Source: Alcaligenaceae bacterium
GTDB lineage: Bacteria > Pseudomonadota > Gammaproteobacteria > Burkholderiales > Burkholderiaceae_B
Direction: 5' to 3'
NCBI GenBank assembly: GCA_029263615.1
Contig: JAJUFT010000012.1
Span: forward strand, 1 to 41,482
DNA: 41,482 bases
Made by a program: the position numbers and the translations under genes. Below the pieces are notes generated by a model. The model was not told the DNA's origin. It worked only from the letters and a program-made list of their open reading frames with translations, and searched no databases. This document shows positions 26,228-35,709 of this stretch, one piece after another. Position 1 is the first letter of the stretch, and every line of letters starts with the position of its first letter.

Positions 26228-28285
26228 ATGTTCGAATTCAAGAAGACTTCGCAGATCCAACGCAAGCGCATGCTGGTGCGCGTCTGGGTGGCCGGTCTTT
26301 TTGCGCTGTTGTGCTTCTGTCTGCTGGGGGCACGTCTGTGGCACCTGCAGGTGGTCCGCCATGACAGCCTGTCGGCCCGGGCCGAGCAGAACCGGATCAC
26401 CGTGGTACCCATTCCCCCGCGGCGCGGCGAGATCGTCGACCGAAATGGCATTGTCCTGGCCAGCAATCATCGAGACTACACCCTGTCGGTCGTGCCGGCC
26501 CGTGTGCAGGGCGACATCGAGGCCATACTGGACGAAATCAGCGAACTCATTGAGTTGAGCCCCCGCGACCGGCGCCGCTTTCTCAAGAATGTCAGCCAGA
26601 ATGGCCGCTATACGGAAATCCTGCTGCGCAACAACCTGACGGAAGACGAAGCCTACTGGTTTGCCGCCCATGCCTGGCGCTTCCCCGGCGTGGAACTGCA
26701 TGCGCGCTGGGTGCGAGAGTACCCCCATGGGGAGACGGCCGCTCACGTGCTCGGCTATGTGGGCCGCATTTCCGAAGCCGACCTGCAGCGGCTGGAAGAG
26801 GAAGGCAATATCGGTAACTACCGGGGCACCCAGGTCATCGGCAAGAAGGGCATCGAAAGCACCTGGGAAGAGGTGCTGCACGGACGCACGGGCGTGGAAG
26901 AAGTCGAAGTGACGGCCTCGGGGCGCCCGGTACGCACGCTCAGCCGCATTGACCCGGTGCCCGGCGCCAATCTGCGTCTGTCCCTCGACATCCATCTGCA
27001 GAAAGTGGCCGAGGCCGAGTTCGCCGGCCGCCGTGGCGCCATGGTGGCCATTCATCCCCCAACGGGAGAGGTCCTGGCCTTCGTTTCCGCCCCTTCTTTC
27101 GACCCCAACCTGTTTGTAGACGGCATTGACGTCGAGAACTGGAAGCGGCTCAATGAATCACCGGACCATCCGCTCGTGAACCGGCCGCTGACGGGCACTT
27201 ATCCCATCGGTTCGACCTACAAGCCCTTTGTCGCCCTGGCGGCGCTGGAATTGGGCAAGCGCAGCGCCAAGGAACGCATTCACGACCCCGGCTACTTCGA
27301 GTTCGGCGGGCAACGTTTCCGCAATGCAGGCGGCGCGGCCTATGGTCCCACTGACATGCATCGCGCCATCGTGGTGTCTTCGGATACCTATTTCTTCTCC
27401 CTGGGGCCGGAAATTGGCGTGAATGCGCTGCATGATTTCTCCAAGCAATTCGGGTTCGGCCAGCGAACCGGCATCGACCTGGACGGCGAGCGCCGCGGGG
27501 TGCTGCCTTCGACGGAATGGAAGCGCAACGCCTACAAGAAGCCCTCGCAGCAGCGCTGGTATGCGGGCGAGACGGTCTCCGTGGCGGTGGGCCAGGGTTA
27601 CAACGCCTTCACCCTGCTGCAACTGGCGCAGGCCACGGCGGTGCTGGCCAACAATGGGGTGTACATGCGCCCCCACCTGGTGGATGAGATTCATTGGCCA
27701 CGCAATGGGAACATCGAGAAAACCGTTACGGAGCCTTCGCATGTCATACCTCTCAAACCCGAGAATCTGGCCGTGATCCGCGATGCCATGGTGGATGTCG
27801 TGCGCAAGGGCACGGCCCGTCGCGTCTTCAGGGACGCCGCTTATCAGGCGGCCGGCAAAACGGGCACCGCCCAGGTCTACAGTCTGCGGGGGGCGCGTTA
27901 TGACGCCGACGCCGTCGACGAGCGCCTGCGCGACCACTCCCTGTTCATGGCCTACGCGCCCGTGGAGAGTCCGCAGATTGCGGTGGCCATCATTGTGGAG
28001 AACGGGGGCTGGGGCACGACGGCGGCCGCTCCCATTGCCCGCAAGGTCTTTGATTACTGGCTGGATCCGCAACGCATAGAAGCGCGCGCGGCGGCCCGGG
28101 CTACGATCGCTCAGGAAACGGTCGCCGAGGCCGAGGAACTGGAAGAAGGAGCGCAGGGCGAGTCGCCGGATGCCATGGTGCCGCCGGAGCATCTGCCGCC
28201 TTCCGCGCCCGAGGAAGAGACGCCTGTGCGCGTGCCCGCCGGGCCGCAGCCTTCCTTGCGCATCCAGCTCAGGAGCGTCGAATGA
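26228..28285 (+). CDS. mrdA: Penicillin-binding protein 2 (elongation transpeptidase)
   Basis: A 685-aa peptidoglycan DD-transpeptidase of the elongation complex. One membrane anchor (about 17-38) is followed by the PBP dimerisation domain (RRGEIVDRNGIVLASN, then the pedestal region with GYVGRISEADLQRL and IGKKGIESTWEEVLHGRTG). The transpeptidase domain has the active-site STYK at Ser329-Lys332, SSD in place of SxN (VVSSDTYFFSLG), and KTG at 544-546. A C-terminal tail of about 60 residues is Glu/Pro/Ala rich. rodA starts inside its stop codon (ATGA), as expected for the PBP2-RodA partnership. Confidence 0.97.
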   Translation: MFEFKKTSQIQRKRMLVRVWVAGLFALLCFCLLGARLWHLQVVRHDSLSARAEQNRITVVPIPPRRGEIVDRNGIVLASNHRDYTLSVVPARVQGDIEAILDEISELIELSPRDRRRFLKNVSQNGRYTEILLRNNLTEDEAYWFAAHAWRFPGVELHARWVREYPHGETAAHVLGYVGRISEADLQRLEEEGNIGNYRGTQVIGKKGIESTWEEVLHGRTGVEEVEVTASGRPVRTLSRIDPVPGANLRLSLDIHLQKVAEAEFAGRRGAMVAIHPPTGEVLAFVSAPSFDPNLFVDGIDVENWKRLNESPDHPLVNRPLTGTYPIGSTYKPFVALAALELGKRSAKERIHDPGYFEFGGQRFRNAGGAAYGPTDMHRAIVVSSDTYFFSLGPEIGVNALHDFSKQFGFGQRTGIDLDGERRGVLPSTEWKRNAYKKPSQQRWYAGETVSVAVGQGYNAFTLLQLAQATAVLANNGVYMRPHLVDEIHWPRNGNIEKTVTEPSHVIPLKPENLAVIRDAMVDVVRKGTARRVFRDAAYQAAGKTGTAQVYSLRGARYDADAVDERLRDHSLFMAYAPVESPQIAVAIIVENGGWGTTAAAPIARKVFDYWLDPQRIEARAAARATIAQETVAEAEELEEGAQGESPDAMVPPEHLPPSAPEEETPVRVPAGPQPSLRIQLRSVE

Positions 28286-29424
28286 AACGGGTGGCCCATC
28301 AGGGGGTTCGCATCCTCACGGCCTTTGACTGGCCCTTGCTCGCACTGCTGATCATCATGGCGGTGCTGGGCCTGACCATCATGCATTCTGCGGTGGGCGG
28401 TACCGACTGGCGTTTTGCTGAGCAGGCGCGCAACTTCGCGGTGGCCTTCGTGGCCATGTGGATCGCTGCCGCCCTGCCGCCGCCCCTGCTCATGCGGCTT
28501 TCCCCTTACGTCTACGTGGTGGGGGTGATTCTTCTGCTGGGCGTCGAATTTTTCGGTGAGACCAGCAAGGGCGCGACACGCTGGCTCGACCTCGGCTTCG
28601 TGCGCATCCAGCCCTCCGAGATGCTCAAGATCTCCGTGCCCATGATGCTGGCCTGGTATTTTCACAAGAACAAGGGCAGCCTGCGCCTGCGCGATTTCCT
28701 GGTGGCGTCGCTGCTGCTGGTCATCCCCTTCATCCTGATCGTGCGTCAGCCCGACCTGGGGACGGCGTTACTGGTGTTCGCGAGCGGCTTTTTCGTGATC
28801 TACTTCGGCGGTCTGTCTTTCCGTCTGCTGATTCCTCTGTTCGTGGGCGGCGCCGTGCTGATCAGCGGGGTCATCTATTACGAAGAGGAAATCTGCCAGC
28901 CGGATGTGGATTGGGTGGTGCTGCACGATTACCAGAAACACCGCGTCTGCACCCTGCTGGACCCCACCTCCGACCCCTTGGGCAAGGGCTTTCACACCAT
29001 TCAGTCGATGATCGCCATCGGCTCGGGCGGCATCTATGGAAAAGGCTACCTCAAGGGAACCCAGGCGCATCTGGATTTCATCCCGGAACGCACCACCGAC
29101 TTCATCTTCGCGGTCTATGCGGAGGAATTCGGACTCTACGGCGGCATCATGATGCTGGTGCTGTATGGCATGCTGGTGATGCGCGGGCTGCACATTGCGC
29201 TGCAGGCACGCACCCAGTACGGGCGCTTGTTGGGGGGCGCCATGTCCATGATGTTCTTCACCTATGTGTTCGTGAACATCGGCATGGTGACCGGCATTCT
29301 GCCGGTAGTCGGCGTGCCGCTGCCCTTCCTCAGCTACGGGGGCACGGCCTTGCTGACACTGGGCGTGGCAGGCGGCCTCTTGATGAGCATCAGCCGCTAT
29401 CGGCCGCCCCGCAATCAGGAATAG
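28282..29424 (+). CDS. rodA: Peptidoglycan glycosyltransferase RodA
   Basis: A 380-aa SEDS-family integral membrane protein with about ten helices, which polymerises lipid II into glycan strands together with PBP2. Family motifs: WLDLGFVRIQPSEMLKISVPMMLAWYF, RQPDLGTALLVFASGFFVIYFGG, GSGGIYGKGYLKGTQAHLDFIPERTTDFIFAVYAEEFG, VNIGMVTGILPVVGVPLPFLSYGGTALLT. It overlaps mrdA by four bases. It is the last gene of the mre operon; mutY converges on it with a gap of about 10 bp and no visible terminator. Confidence 0.97.
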   Translation: MKRVAHQGVRILTAFDWPLLALLIIMAVLGLTIMHSAVGGTDWRFAEQARNFAVAFVAMWIAAALPPPLLMRLSPYVYVVGVILLLGVEFFGETSKGATRWLDLGFVRIQPSEMLKISVPMMLAWYFHKNKGSLRLRDFLVASLLLVIPFILIVRQPDLGTALLVFASGFFVIYFGGLSFRLLIPLFVGGAVLISGVIYYEEEICQPDVDWVVLHDYQKHRVCTLLDPTSDPLGKGFHTIQSMIAIGSGGIYGKGYLKGTQAHLDFIPERTTDFIFAVYAEEFGLYGGIMMLVLYGMLVMRGLHIALQARTQYGRLLGGAMSMMFFTYVFVNIGMVTGILPVVGVPLPFLSYGGTALLTLGVAGGLLMSISRYRPPRNQE

Positions 29425-29434
29425 TCGGGAACCC

Positions 29435-30499
29435 TCAGGCCGGCGGCAGGGACTCGAGCAGGGCTTTCACCGGCGCGGGGGTGGCCGTGTCGGCCAGCAG
29501 TTCGAAGGGGATCCATCGCTCGCCGGGCCGTGTTTCCGTATCCAGGCTCGACGCTTCCAGCATCCAGGGTTCGATGTGCAGGCGAAAGTGTGTGAATGTG
29601 TGCACGAAACTGGCCATGCGGCCTTTTTCGGCGTGTGCCACGCCGCGCGCCTGGCAGTCCGAAACCAAGGCCTCACGGCTGTCATAGCGGGGCAGGCTCC
29701 ATAAGCCGCCCCACAAACCGTTTTCGGGCTGCTTCTCCAGCAGCACATGCCCGTGACCGTGCAGCAGCAGCATGGCGCAATGGCGCTCGGGCACGACGCG
29801 TTTGGGTCGCGGTTCCGGCAGGACCTGTTGCAGCCCATGCAGGCGGGCGTGGCAGTCGGAGGCCAGCGGGCAGGCGGCACACTGCGGCTTGCCGCGCGTA
29901 CAGACCTGTGCGCCCAGGTCCATCAGCCCCTGGGTGTAGACCCCCATGTCGAGCGGCGCGGATGCCTGTTCGACGGCCTGTTCTGCGAGAGCCCAAAGTT
30001 GCTGTTCGACTGCCCGCAGTCCCGGGAAGCCGTGAATGCCGAAGTAGCGGGTGAATACGCGCCGGACATTGCCATCCATGATCGGCGAACGCTCGCCCCA
30101 GCAGAAGGCAGCGATGGCCGCCGCGGTGGAGCGGCCGATGCCGGGCAGGGTGGCGATGGCTTCCGACGTGGTGGGGAAACGGCCGTCGTGCTCGGCCACG
30201 ACGACCTGGGCACACCGATGCAGGTTGCGCGCCCGGGCGTAGTACCCCAGGCCGGCCCAGTGAGCCATGACCTCTTCCTGTGCAGCCCGAGCCAGTGTGG
30301 TGATGTCCGGAAAACGCGCCAGAAAGCGCTCGTAGTAGGGAATGACAGTGCTGACCTGCGTTTGCTGCAGCATGATCTCCGACAGCCAGACCCGATAGGG
30401 ATCGCGGGTTCCCTGCCAGGGCAGATGGTGGCGGCCATGCTGGCGCTGCCAGTCGCAGACCCGTTGGGCGAAATCATGCAGTCGGGGGGAAGCAGGCAT
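29435..30499 (-). CDS. mutY: A/G-specific adenine glycosylase MutY
   Basis: A 354-aa base-excision enzyme removing adenine mispaired with 8-oxoguanine. The catalytic Glu is E42 in LSEIMLQQTQVSTVIPYYERF. The helix-hairpin-helix LPGIGRSTAAAI is near 118-129, with catalytic Asp142 in MDGNVRRVF. The 4Fe-4S cluster cysteines are 200, 207, 210 and 216 (C-X6-C-X2-C-X5-C). A NUDIX-like C-terminal domain senses 8-oxoG. The frame is open much further upstream, through ftsX, but ATG 30499 gives the family N-terminus. It starts two bases after the ftsX stop, so it is in an operon with ftsEX. Confidence 0.96.
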   Translation of the reverse strand: MPASPRLHDFAQRVCDWQRQHGRHHLPWQGTRDPYRVWLSEIMLQQTQVSTVIPYYERFLARFPDITTLARAAQEEVMAHWAGLGYYARARNLHRCAQVVVAEHDGRFPTTSEAIATLPGIGRSTAAAIAAFCWGERSPIMDGNVRRVFTRYFGIHGFPGLRAVEQQLWALAEQAVEQASAPLDMGVYTQGLMDLGAQVCTRGKPQCAACPLASDCHARLHGLQQVLPEPRPKRVVPERHCAMLLLHGHGHVLLEKQPENGLWGGLWSLPRYDSREALVSDCQARGVAHAEKGRMASFVHTFTHFRLHIEPWMLEASSLDTETRPGERWIPFELLADTATPAPVKALLESLPPA

Positions 30500-30501
30500 G
30501 C

Positions 30502-31410
30502 CTAGAAATGAGTGTTTCGGTAGACGGACCAGCGGGCCGAGAGCGAGCCGAGAATGGCCACCACGACGCCGGCCAGCAGCAGGCTGAACCCGTCGGGCAG
30601 GCGCAGCGCGAGTTCGGTTCCATAACTGCTGGCAAGCCGGTTGATGGCCGTGCCCAGCGGCTGCAGGGCCCCCCAGGCGATGGCGACGGCCAGGGCGGAA
30701 GAGAGCAGGCCGGTGAGGGCGCCCAGGTAAAGGAAAGGGCGGCGCCCAAAGCTTTCTGTGGCTCCCACCAGGCGGGCAATGGCGATTTCCTCGCGCTGCG
30801 TCAACGCCTGCAGGCGCACGGTATTGAACACGGTGGCCAGCACCACCACCGCGACGCCCATGGCCAGCATCCACAAACCCATGCGCAGGAAGTCCAGCAT
30901 GGCCTGCAGACGCTGCACCCAGGCGCTGTCGACCTGAACCATGTCCACGCCTTTCAGTTCCCGCCATTCCCGGCTCAGCCGGTCGGTGGTCTGAGCGATG
31001 TCGGGGTGCTGATGCAGCGTCACGACGATGGCGTCGGGTAACGGGTTGTCCGGCAGGACGGCCAGGGCATCGGACCACGCCGGCCGGGCGCGCAGCTGGG
31101 CAAGCGCCTGATCGCGGGTGATGACTTCCACCGATTCGATCTCGTCAGGGTGGCGCTGCTGGAGTTCCGTGCCGAGTGTCTGCGCGGTGCCGGCGGCCGC
31201 GGAGCGCTCGAGATAGAGCGTGACTTCCGCCGAAACGGGCAATTGGCTGACGACGGGCCTGGCAGTATCCAGGACCGCGGCCACCACAATGGGGACCGCC
31301 AGGCTCAGACTGATGACCAGGATGTTGCACAGCGAAGAAAACGGCTGATGAAGCAGCCGTCTCAGGGCGACAGCCAGGGCGTAGCGGTGTTGGTTCAGCC
31401 AGCGTGTCAT
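30502..31410 (-). CDS. ftsX: Cell division ABC transporter-like permease FtsX
   Basis: A 302-aa four-helix membrane protein that with FtsE activates periplasmic murein hydrolysis at the septum. It has a cytoplasmic N-terminus, a first helix at about 23-45, an extracellular loop of about 120 residues, and three C-terminal helices with VVVLATVFNTVRLQALTQREEIAIARLVGATESFGRRPFLYLGALTGLLSS, the FtsX signature. The start ATG 31410 overlaps the ftsE stop by one base. Confidence 0.95.
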   Translation of the reverse strand: MTRWLNQHRYALAVALRRLLHQPFSSLCNILVISLSLAVPIVVAAVLDTARPVVSQLPVSAEVTLYLERSAAAGTAQTLGTELQQRHPDEIESVEVITRDQALAQLRARPAWSDALAVLPDNPLPDAIVVTLHQHPDIAQTTDRLSREWRELKGVDMVQVDSAWVQRLQAMLDFLRMGLWMLAMGVAVVVLATVFNTVRLQALTQREEIAIARLVGATESFGRRPFLYLGALTGLLSSALAVAIAWGALQPLGTAINRLASSYGTELALRLPDGFSLLLAGVVVAILGSLSARWSVYRNTHF

Positions 31411-32075
31411 CAGACCCCCGGCATGTCGGTGAAGCGACCCGCCTCGATGCGCATGGTGCGCCGGGCATAATCGGCCATCAGGCTGAGGTCGTGCGATGCG
31501 ATCAGGGTGGTCACCCCGACCCGGTTGAAATCGCGAAAGACGTCCATGATGCGGCGCGCGCTTTCTTCGTCGAGGTTGGCGGTGGGTTCGTCGGCAATGA
31601 GAATGGAGGGGCGGTTGACGATGGCGCGGGCGATTGCCAGGCGCTGCTGTTCGCCGCCGGACATTTCAATGGGATTGAGGTCTTCCTTGCCCGCAAGCCC
31701 GACCTTTTCCATGGCGGCTCGGGCCCGCGACAACGATTGCGCAGGGCTGTGCCCGGTCACCGCCAGGGGAAGCAGTACGTTCTGGATGGCGCTGCGGTCG
31801 TACAGCAGGTGGGTGTCCTGAAGAATGACGCCGACCGCGCGACGCAGGTAGGGCCGGGCACGCGCCGGCATGCGGTCGCTGCGATGGCCGTTGATCAGCG
31901 TCGCGCCGCGGCTGGGCGGTTCGAGCCCGCCGATCAGTTTCAGCAGGGTGGATTTCCCCGCACCCGAAGGGCCGGAGACGAAGACGAACTCGCCCGGTTC
32001 GATACGGAAATTGACGTCCGCCAGGATATTGCGGCCGCGCCCGTAGGACTTGAATACGTGCTGGAATTCGATCAT
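31410..32075 (-). CDS. ftsE: Cell division ATP-binding protein FtsE
   Basis: A 221-aa ABC ATPase. Walker A is GPSGAGKSTLLKLIGG, the signature is MSGGEQQRLAIARAIV, Walker B is ILIADEPTANLDEE, and the switch His is in LIASHDLSLM. The start IEFQHVFKSYGRGRNIL is typical of FtsE. It couples ATP hydrolysis to FtsX-driven hydrolase activation at the divisome. It is the first gene of ftsE-ftsX-mutY and is divergent from aapJ with a 161-bp spacer. The cytosolic docking gene ftsY is not adjacent in this window. Confidence 0.96.
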   Translation of the reverse strand: MIEFQHVFKSYGRGRNILADVNFRIEPGEFVFVSGPSGAGKSTLLKLIGGLEPPSRGATLINGHRSDRMPARARPYLRRAVGVILQDTHLLYDRSAIQNVLLPLAVTGHSPAQSLSRARAAMEKVGLAGKEDLNPIEMSGGEQQRLAIARAIVNRPSILIADEPTANLDEESARRIMDVFRDFNRVGVTTLIASHDLSLMADYARRTMRIEAGRFTDMPGV

Positions 32076-32236
32076 CGGAAACGTGCGGGCCGCGGGGCGC
32101 GGCCTTCGTTACGCAAGGCCCTCAAGGGATATCCCCCATGTTACGTCCGGTAAACGAGCGGCTACATTCTTGAGGCCGTGGATGCTCATTGTATGCCACG
32201 AACTAGCGGTCACAACGACAACCAAGAGGATATTCC

Positions 32237-33253
32237 ATGAAATTCAAAACAGCGTTGGTTATTGGCGCGTCCCTGTTCTGCATGAGCGTCGGCGCCCATG
32301 CAGGCGAGACCTTCGACGCGGTCAAGAAGAAGGGTTTCGTGCAGTGTGGCGTGCATACCGGGCTGCCCGGCTTCTCCATCGCAGACAGCCGAGGTGAGTG
32401 GAACGGGGTGGACGTCGACATTTGTCGTGCGATTGCCGCCATGGTGTTTGGCGATGCCAGCAAGTACAAGGTCACGTCGGTGACGACGCAGCAGCGCTTC
32501 ACGGCCCTGCAGTCCGGCGAAATCGATGTGCTGACCCGCAATACCACCGCCACGCTGACGCGCGACACCACCCTGGGCCTGATGAGCACCGGCATCAACT
32601 ACTACGACAGCCAGGGCATCATGGTGAAGAAGGAACTGGGCGTCAACAGCGCCAAGGAACTCGATAACGCGACGATCTGCGTTCAACCGGGCACCACCAC
32701 CGAGCTGAACCTCGCCGACTGGTTCCGTTCCAATGGCCTGACCTTCACCCCGGTGGTCATCAACAGCCCCGACGAAGCCATGCGCTCGTACGAAGCCGGC
32801 CGTTGCGACGCCTTCACCACCGACAAATCCGGCCTGGCCACGGTGCGGACCACGCTGCCGAATCCCGACGATCACGTGATCCTGCCAGAAGACTTCTCCA
32901 AAGAACCCCTGGGCCCCATGGTCCGTCAGGGGGATGACGAGTGGTTCATGGTGGTGCGCTGGGCGCTGAACGCGATGATCGAGGCCGAGGAATACGGCAT
33001 CACCTCGAAGAACCTCGACGAAATGACCAAGAGCGAGAATCCCAACATCCAGCGCATCCTGGGCGTCACCGGTGAAATGGGCAAGGGTCTGGGTCTGGAC
33101 AACAAGTGGGCCTACAACATCATCAAGCAGGTGGGCAATTACGGCGAATCGTTCGATCGCAATATCGGTGCCTCGTCGCCGATGAAGCTTGAGCGCGGTC
33201 TGAATGCGCTCTGGAAGGATGGCGGCCTCATGTACGGCTGGCCCATCCGCTAA
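32237..33253 (+). CDS. aapJ: General L-amino-acid ABC transporter, periplasmic binding protein
   Basis: A 338-aa extracellular solute-binding protein of family 3. The Sec signal peptide MKFKTALVIGASLFCMSVGAHA is followed by GETFDAVKKKGFVQCGVHTGLPGFS. It matches AapJ, the binding protein of the broad-specificity Aap/Bra-like uptake system: DICRAIAAMVFGDASKYKV, LTRNTTATLTRDTTLGL, CVQPGTTTELNLADWF, YEAGRCDAFTTDKSGLA. The start is ATG 32237 behind AAGAGGA. A large hairpin in the following spacer suggests that its mRNA is stabilised and it is made in excess over the permeases. Confidence 0.95.
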   Translation: MKFKTALVIGASLFCMSVGAHAGETFDAVKKKGFVQCGVHTGLPGFSIADSRGEWNGVDVDICRAIAAMVFGDASKYKVTSVTTQQRFTALQSGEIDVLTRNTTATLTRDTTLGLMSTGINYYDSQGIMVKKELGVNSAKELDNATICVQPGTTTELNLADWFRSNGLTFTPVVINSPDEAMRSYEAGRCDAFTTDKSGLATVRTTLPNPDDHVILPEDFSKEPLGPMVRQGDDEWFMVVRWALNAMIEAEEYGITSKNLDEMTKSENPNIQRILGVTGEMGKGLGLDNKWAYNIIKQVGNYGESFDRNIGASSPMKLERGLNALWKDGGLMYGWPIR

Positions 33254-33268
33254 CCCCATCTCCGGGGT

Positions 33269-33318
33269 CTCCGGTCAGCATCAGGTCGCATCTACCGGGG
33301 TGCTCCCGCTGACCGGAG
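33269..33318 (+). promoter_or_regulatory. Long intercistronic hairpin between aapJ and aapQ
   Basis: CTCCGGTCAGC (33269-33279) is perfectly complementary to GCTGACCGGAG (33308-33318), an 11-bp stem with a 28-base loop, followed by CTTTT. It lies 15 bp after the aapJ stop in a 152-bp spacer. Intercistronic stems at this place in ABC operons partly terminate transcription or protect the upstream mRNA, raising binding-protein yield. Confidence 0.75.
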
Positions 33319-33405
33319 CTTTTCGTAGTAAGGGCAGCGGGCCGCCCGCACGGGTCCGCTGCTGCAACGCAATCACCCGGCTTCTGCAGTCGGGTCCGGA
33401 ATTCC

Positions 33406-34593
33406 ATGACAAAACAGAGCAACTCGACTTCGGCGCCACCCCGCCGGCGGTTTTCCTGGAACGATCCTGCCACCCGTGCCCTGCTTTATCAGGTCATCGT
33501 GGTGGGGGTCGTCGGCTTTGTCGTCTGGTACCTCGTGTCCAACACACTGCACAATCTGGCGGTGCGCAACATCTCCACCGGCTTCGGCTTCCTGGGGCGC
33601 GAAGCGGGGTTCGCCATTGGTGAATCGCCCGTCGCCTATACCCCAGCCGACACCTACGGTCGGGCCATCTGGGTCGGTCTGTTGAACACCTTGCGTGTGT
33701 CGGTGGTGGGCATCGTGCTCGCCACCTTGCTGGGTACGCTGATCGGTATAGCGCGGCTTTCGAAGAACTGGCTGGTATCTGGCGTGGCCAGCGTCTATGT
33801 CGAGGTGATGCGCAATATCCCTCTGCTGCTGCAGCTGTTCTTCTGGTATGCCATCATCACCGAGAATATGCCGGGCCCGCGCCAGGCGCTCACGCCGTTG
33901 CCCGGCGTGTTCCTGTCCAATCGCGGCTTGAAGCTGCCTTCTCTGGAAGGCGACGCGCTTGACTGGATTCTCGGCGGCCTGGGCCTGGCCATCGTGCTCG
34001 TGTTGCTGGTGGCCCACTGGGCTCGCCGGCGGCAGGCGGCCACCGGTCAGATCTTCCCGCTCGCCAGTGTCTCCATCGCGTTGCTGCTGGCACTGCCGCT
34101 GGCCGGATGGGTTGCCGGCGGTGCCGAGCTGTCGCTGAACATGCCGGTGCTCAAGGGCTTCAACTTCGTGGGCGGCATCACGCTGTCACCCGAGTTTTCG
34201 GCCCTGCTGCTGGGGCTGGTGATCTACACCTCGGCGTTTGTCGCCGAAGTGGTGCGCTCCGGCATTCAGGCCGTGGGCAAGGGGCAATGGGAAGCGGCCA
34301 ATGCTCTGGGGCTGCCCCGCTCGCGCACCTTGCGGCTGGTCATCCTACCCCAGGCGCTGCGGGTGATCATTCCCCCCATGACCAGTCAGTATCTCAATCT
34401 CACGAAGAACAGCTCGCTGGCGGTGGCAATCGGCTACCCGGACATTGTCTCTGTGGTGAACACCACGCTCAACCAGACGGGGCAGGCCATCGAAGGCATC
34501 CTGATCATCATGGCCGCCTACCTGACCGTCAGCCTTTCGATCTCGATTTTCATGAACTGGTACAACAAGCGCATTGCGCTGGTGGAGCGCTGA
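33406..34593 (+). CDS. aapQ: General L-amino-acid ABC transporter permease
   Basis: A 395-aa inner-membrane permease of the His/Glu/Gln class, of the long AapQ type. The N-terminal helix (about 25-45) and periplasmic loop have FGFLGREAGFAIGES. LLNTLRVSVVGIVLATLLGTLIGIARLS and YVEVMRNIPLLLQLFFWY follow. The cytoplasmic EAA loop is EAANALGLPRSRTLRLVILPQALRVIIPPM. The start is ATG 33406. aapM begins one base after its stop. Confidence 0.94.
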   Translation: MTKQSNSTSAPPRRRFSWNDPATRALLYQVIVVGVVGFVVWYLVSNTLHNLAVRNISTGFGFLGREAGFAIGESPVAYTPADTYGRAIWVGLLNTLRVSVVGIVLATLLGTLIGIARLSKNWLVSGVASVYVEVMRNIPLLLQLFFWYAIITENMPGPRQALTPLPGVFLSNRGLKLPSLEGDALDWILGGLGLAIVLVLLVAHWARRRQAATGQIFPLASVSIALLLALPLAGWVAGGAELSLNMPVLKGFNFVGGITLSPEFSALLLGLVIYTSAFVAEVVRSGIQAVGKGQWEAANALGLPRSRTLRLVILPQALRVIIPPMTSQYLNLTKNSSLAVAIGYPDIVSVVNTTLNQTGQAIEGILIIMAAYLTVSLSISIFMNWYNKRIALVER

Positions 34594-34594
34594 T

Positions 34595-35686
34595 ATGAGT
34601 GCGATTCCTGCTGCCCCCCAGCTTGCACCGCGTCCGCCCGGCAACAAGGTGGCCTGGCTCAAGGAGAACCTGTTCTCCTCGCCGCTGAACATTCTGCTCA
34701 CGGTGCTGGTGACATGGCTGCTGGTCATGAGCGTGCCGGCCATGCTCGACTGGCTTTTCTTCGACGCGGACTTCACCTCCGACACTGCCCAGGAATGCCG
34801 CAAGGCCGAGGGTGCCTGCTGGGCCTTCATCGCCGAGAAGCATCGGCTGATCCTCTTCGGGGTCTATCCCTACGACGAGCAGTGGCGACCGCTGCTGGCC
34901 TCCATCATTCTGGTTGCCGCCCTGGTGTGCAGCGCCATCCGACGGTTCTGGTCGGTCTGGCTGTTCGCGCTCTGGACGGTCGCCCTGATTGCGGTGGCCG
35001 TATTGATGTGGGGCGGCGTACTGGGGCTGTCCTACGTCGAGAACGATCGCTGGGGCGGCCTGCCGGTGACGCTCATTCTTTCCACGTTCGGCATTGCCTT
35101 TGCTTTTCCTCTGGGGGTGCTACTGGCCTTGGGGCGCCGCTCGAACATGCCGGCCATCAAGTCGCTGTGCATCGTCTATATTGAGCTGATCCGTGGCGTT
35201 CCCCTGATCAGTCTGCTGTTCATGTCGTCGGTGATGCTCCCGCTGTTCCTGCCGGAAGGGTTCTCGATCGACAAGCTGCTGCGGGCGCAGATTGCCATCA
35301 TTCTGTTTGCTGCAGCCTACATCGCAGAAACCGTTCGCGGTGGATTGCAATCCATTCCCAAGGGGCAATATGAAGGCGCGGACTCGCTCGGCCTGACCTA
35401 CTGGCAGCAGACCCGGCTCATCATTCTGCCGCAGGCGCTGAAAGTCGTCATTCCGCCCCTTGTGGGCATCTTCATCGCGTTGTTCAAAGATACTTCGCTG
35501 GTGGTGATCATCGGTATCTTCGACCTGACCCAGGCGGCCAAGGCGGCCATTGCAGATGCGGCCTGGCGCGGGTTCAGCGTGGAGGCCTATGTCTTCATCG
35601 CGGTCATCTATTTCATATTCTGTTATGCGATTTCCCGGTACAGTCAGGCGCTCGAGCGCCATCTGGACAAGGGATATCAACGCTGA
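34595..35686 (+). CDS. aapM: General L-amino-acid ABC transporter permease
   Basis: A 363-aa partner permease of AapQ. It shows the unusual large periplasmic loop of AapM with [32 protein letters not shown], and [29 protein letters not shown]. The EAA loop is [30 protein letters not shown]. The start at ATG 34595 ([15 protein letters not shown]) is just after the aapQ stop; the longer frame reads into aapQ and is not used. The C-terminus is [12 protein letters not shown]. Confidence 0.94.
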   Translation: MSAIPAAPQLAPRPPGNKVAWLKENLFSSPLNILLTVLVTWLLVMSVPAMLDWLFFDADFTSDTAQECRKAEGACWAFIAEKHRLILFGVYPYDEQWRPLLASIILVAALVCSAIRRFWSVWLFALWTVALIAVAVLMWGGVLGLSYVENDRWGGLPVTLILSTFGIAFAFPLGVLLALGRRSNMPAIKSLCIVYIELIRGVPLISLLFMSSVMLPLFLPEGFSIDKLLRAQIAIILFAAAYIAETVRGGLQSIPKGQYEGADSLGLTYWQQTRLIILPQALKVVIPPLVGIFIALFKDTSLVVIIGIFDLTQAAKAAIADAAWRGFSVEAYVFIAVIYFIFCYAISRYSQALERHLDKGYQR

Positions 35687-35709
35687 AGAAGCGGAACAAG
35701 GAGTCGAGC

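Noticed and set aside
30500-31078. Long upstream extension of the mutY frame
   Set aside because: It is out-of-frame ftsX sequence; MutY homology begins only after ATG 30499.
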